From Clostridium_AF sediminicola (GTDB lineage Bacteria; Bacillota; Clostridia; Clostridiales; Clostridiaceae), in contig NZ_BAABMF010000001.1 in assembly GCF_050402865.1 (NCBI RefSeq), forward strand, positions 715,542-779,541: DNA of 64,000 nt, written 5' to 3'. Below, in pieces: positions 62,278 to 64,000 of the stretch; position 1 is the stretch's first letter, and each line of letters starts with the position of its first letter. The position numbers and the translations under genes are program-made. The notes below the pieces were generated by a model, which made no database searches, had not been told where the DNA came from, and saw only the letters and a list, made by a program, of their open reading frames with translations.

Positions 62278-63618
62278 TCAAGTTAAATATTTCTTTATTT
62301 TTTTTACTAATATTTCAGAAGTATTACCAACCACGATAACATAATTAACTTTATCCAACTTTATAACTCCTGTTACACCAATTTCTTTTAAATTATCTTC
62401 ATCAACTTTCGTCTCTTCAACTACTTTCAATCTAATTCTTGTAATGCATGCTTTTATTGAGATAATATTCTCTTTACCTCCTATCGCTTCAATAATCTCT
62501 TCTGCTTTTGCATCTAATTCATCATTTTTCAAATTAGACAGAGTAACGAGTTCCTCTTCATAGTAACGTCCTGGTGTTTGAATATCAAATTTCTTTATAA
62601 ACAGAATAAATATAAAGTAATAGATCACTCCAAATACTACTCCAAGACCTATTATTGCTAAAGGATTAGATCTACTGTTTAAGTTTAACAAATAATCTAT
62701 CAACCCGGGTGAAAACTCAAATCCATTTTTTATTCCAATATAAGAGGCTAATGCAAAAGATAATCCAGCCAAAAATGCATGAACAACATATAATAAAGGT
62801 GATAAAAACATAAATATAAATTCTATCGGTTCCGCAATACCAGTTATTAAAGAAATAAAAGCAATGTATAAAAACATTACAGTAATGTTTTTTTTATTTT
62901 CTTTCTTAGCCATTTTTATCATAGCTAAACATGAAGCTGGAAGTGCAAACATCATAATTGGAAATAGTCCTGCCATATAGTTACTAGATGTGTATTCAAC
63001 AGTATTTAATCCAAATGGCATAAGCAATCTATTGAAGAATCCTAATAGAAATACACCTTTGGTTCCTGTATCAAAAATATTGTTATTGTTCACAGCTATA
63101 TTTATACCCTTTTGAATTATAGGCCATAAATATCCAGTAATTATTCCAATCAACAAACTGTACATTGAAGTAATTATTAGAACAAATTTCTTTCCTCCAA
63201 AAAAACCAAGATATTCAAATGTTTTTACCTCTTTGTACTTATTATATAATTGTGAAGATAAAACACCAACAATAACCCCAACTAGAATCCCAATATTTAT
63301 ATTTTTATTAATAGTTTTAGCAACTGAAATCAAGATAAAGTAGCCAACTACTGCTGCAATAGCCGCCATTCCATTATTTTTATCTGCAAGACCAACTGCA
63401 ATACTTATTGCAAATATAAGTGGTAAATTATTGAAAACAGCTGTTCCTACCGCTATCATCCAAGGGATACCATTTGGCAAAGCACCGAAATATTGCCACA
63501 AATCAGGCTGACCTACTGTCAATAGTAATGCCGCTATTGGAAGAATAGTTATTGGCATTACTATTGTTTTACCTATCTTTTCAAATTTATTTAATAATCC
63601 TTTTTTTGATTTACTCAT
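62278..63618 (-). CDS. PTS EIICB, glucose/N-acetylglucosamine type, with shortened EIIC
   Basis: A 446-residue PTS permease. EIIC: FEKIGKTIVMPITILPIAALLL at the start, FFGGKKFVLI (~140), FFNRLLMPFGL (~195) and GIAEPIEFIFMFLSP (~262, the conserved sugar-binding Glu). EIIB: A-C-I-T-R-I-R-L (~391) with the phospho-cysteine. Between MPFGL and YMAGLFPIMMF only ~10 residues occur where NagE/PtsG proteins have ~40, so the conserved HH...GEF segment is absent. Sugar specificity is therefore doubtful. GGGAGG ribosome binding site. Confidence 0.82.
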   Translation of the reverse strand: MSKSKKGLLNKFEKIGKTIVMPITILPIAALLLTVGQPDLWQYFGALPNGIPWMIAVGTAVFNNLPLIFAISIAVGLADKNNGMAAIAAVVGYFILISVAKTINKNINIGILVGVIVGVLSSQLYNKYKEVKTFEYLGFFGGKKFVLIITSMYSLLIGIITGYLWPIIQKGINIAVNNNNIFDTGTKGVFLLGFFNRLLMPFGLNTVEYTSSNYMAGLFPIMMFALPASCLAMIKMAKKENKKNITVMFLYIAFISLITGIAEPIEFIFMFLSPLLYVVHAFLAGLSFALASYIGIKNGFEFSPGLIDYLLNLNSRSNPLAIIGLGVVFGVIYYFIFILFIKKFDIQTPGRYYEEELVTLSNLKNDELDAKAEEIIEAIGGKENIISIKACITRIRLKVVEETKVDEDNLKEIGVTGVIKLDKVNYVIVVGNTSEILVKKIKKYLT

Positions 63619-64000
63619 AAACTTTCCTCCCTAACTTACAATAAATATTTTCTATTGGTTAAATCACTCTATGTAACTATAATATTATATATGTAATTAG
63701 GGTTATTAAAATGCTATCCTTAAATGCAGAAAATCTATTTTTATACTTTTTAATGATAATTAGAATTATATTTGAAAAGAACAAATGCATATATAACTTC
63801 AAAGCCACTCCACTTCACTAAGAAATTCTAATTCATTTTCTTAAATATATACTAAAAAATTATAACTCGCATACTCAAACAATAATTTTTCTTAACGCAT
63901 ATATTATAAGATTTTTAAATGAAACTTTATCTATATATGCACATAATCTCAGGTATTAATGAGTTATGAGCATATATAGATTTTAGTTGAATTAAAAATC
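63619..64000. other. AT-rich intergenic region upstream of the PTS gene
   Basis: No gene is visible. The ribosome binding site of EIICB is at ~63627-63632. I see no LicT/GlcT-type antiterminator site plus terminator. A hairpin TCTATATATGC ... GCATATATAGA lies at 63930-63980 (11 perfect bp plus partial extension), near the window edge, perhaps the terminator or operator of a gene outside. Confidence 0.5.

Noticed and set aside
63619..64000. LicT/GlcT antiterminator region for the PTS gene
   Set aside because: No RAT-like element overlapping a terminator could be found; the only hairpin is ~310 bp upstream.

Overview
The window reads as part of the chromosome of a low-GC, spore-forming, strictly anaerobic member of the Clostridia that ferments amino acids. 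The evidence is a complete glycine reductase locus, a selenocysteine (Sec) machinery locus, an [FeFe] hydrogenase, an alpha/beta-type small acid-soluble spore protein and a GerA-type germination receptor. I cannot fix the genus; Tissierellales- or Peptostreptococcaceae-like organisms would fit. No rRNA, CRISPR array, prophage or transposase gene was seen.

Layout. 1-4.1 kb: 5' end of a sensor kinase, a DUF3784 membrane protein, an ABC exporter pair and a small PH-like membrane protein, all on the minus strand. 4.2-10.7 kb: a sulfatase plus sugar-ABC-transporter operon with a divergent ROK regulator; its promoter carries an overlapping cre-like site. 10.7-23 kb: a run of mostly single housekeeping or accessory genes (flavoprotein, YdcF, PHP phosphoesterase, HAD phosphatase, MccF-like peptidase, two GNAT acetyltransferases, MGMT-family protein, metallophosphoesterase, CPBP protease).

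23.1-37.2 kb is the metabolic centrepiece, all minus strand. In transcription order: (inositol monophosphatase) - AraC-family regulator - selD - selA - selB - tRNA-Sec - tandem glycine riboswitch - grdX - trxB - trxA - grdE - grdA - grdB - terminator-like hairpin - grdC - grdD. Thioredoxin reductase and an atypical thioredoxin feed electrons to selenoprotein GrdA. GrdB/GrdE bind and cleave glycine, and GrdC/GrdD release acetyl phosphate. selD, grdA and grdB all contain in-frame UGA codons followed by SECIS-like hairpins and are described here as full-length genes. The AraC-family gene next to selD also has an in-frame UGA, with a hairpin whose loop is identical to that of grdB; it is the best candidate for something undescribed.

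37.3-46.4 kb: a ComEA-like protein, D,D-carboxypeptidase, RluA synthase, RidA, YqeK/NadD, a divergent prenyl transferase, a secreted glucosaminidase, the spore protein and a cold-shock protein. 46.5-52.1 kb: a trimeric hydrogenase operon (hydC-hydB-hydA order) in which HydB is fused to a GltD/NfnB-like flavin module. 52.07-52.42 kb: a non-coding element with nested inverted repeats. 52.6-57.1 kb: germination operon gerB-gerC-gerA and an SprT-like protein. 57.3-64 kb: a patatin-like phospholipase, a COG2509 flavoprotein behind a purine riboswitch, a sodium-dependent transporter with a promoter-proximal terminator, a truncated EIIA fragment and a PTS EIICB with a shortened EIIC.
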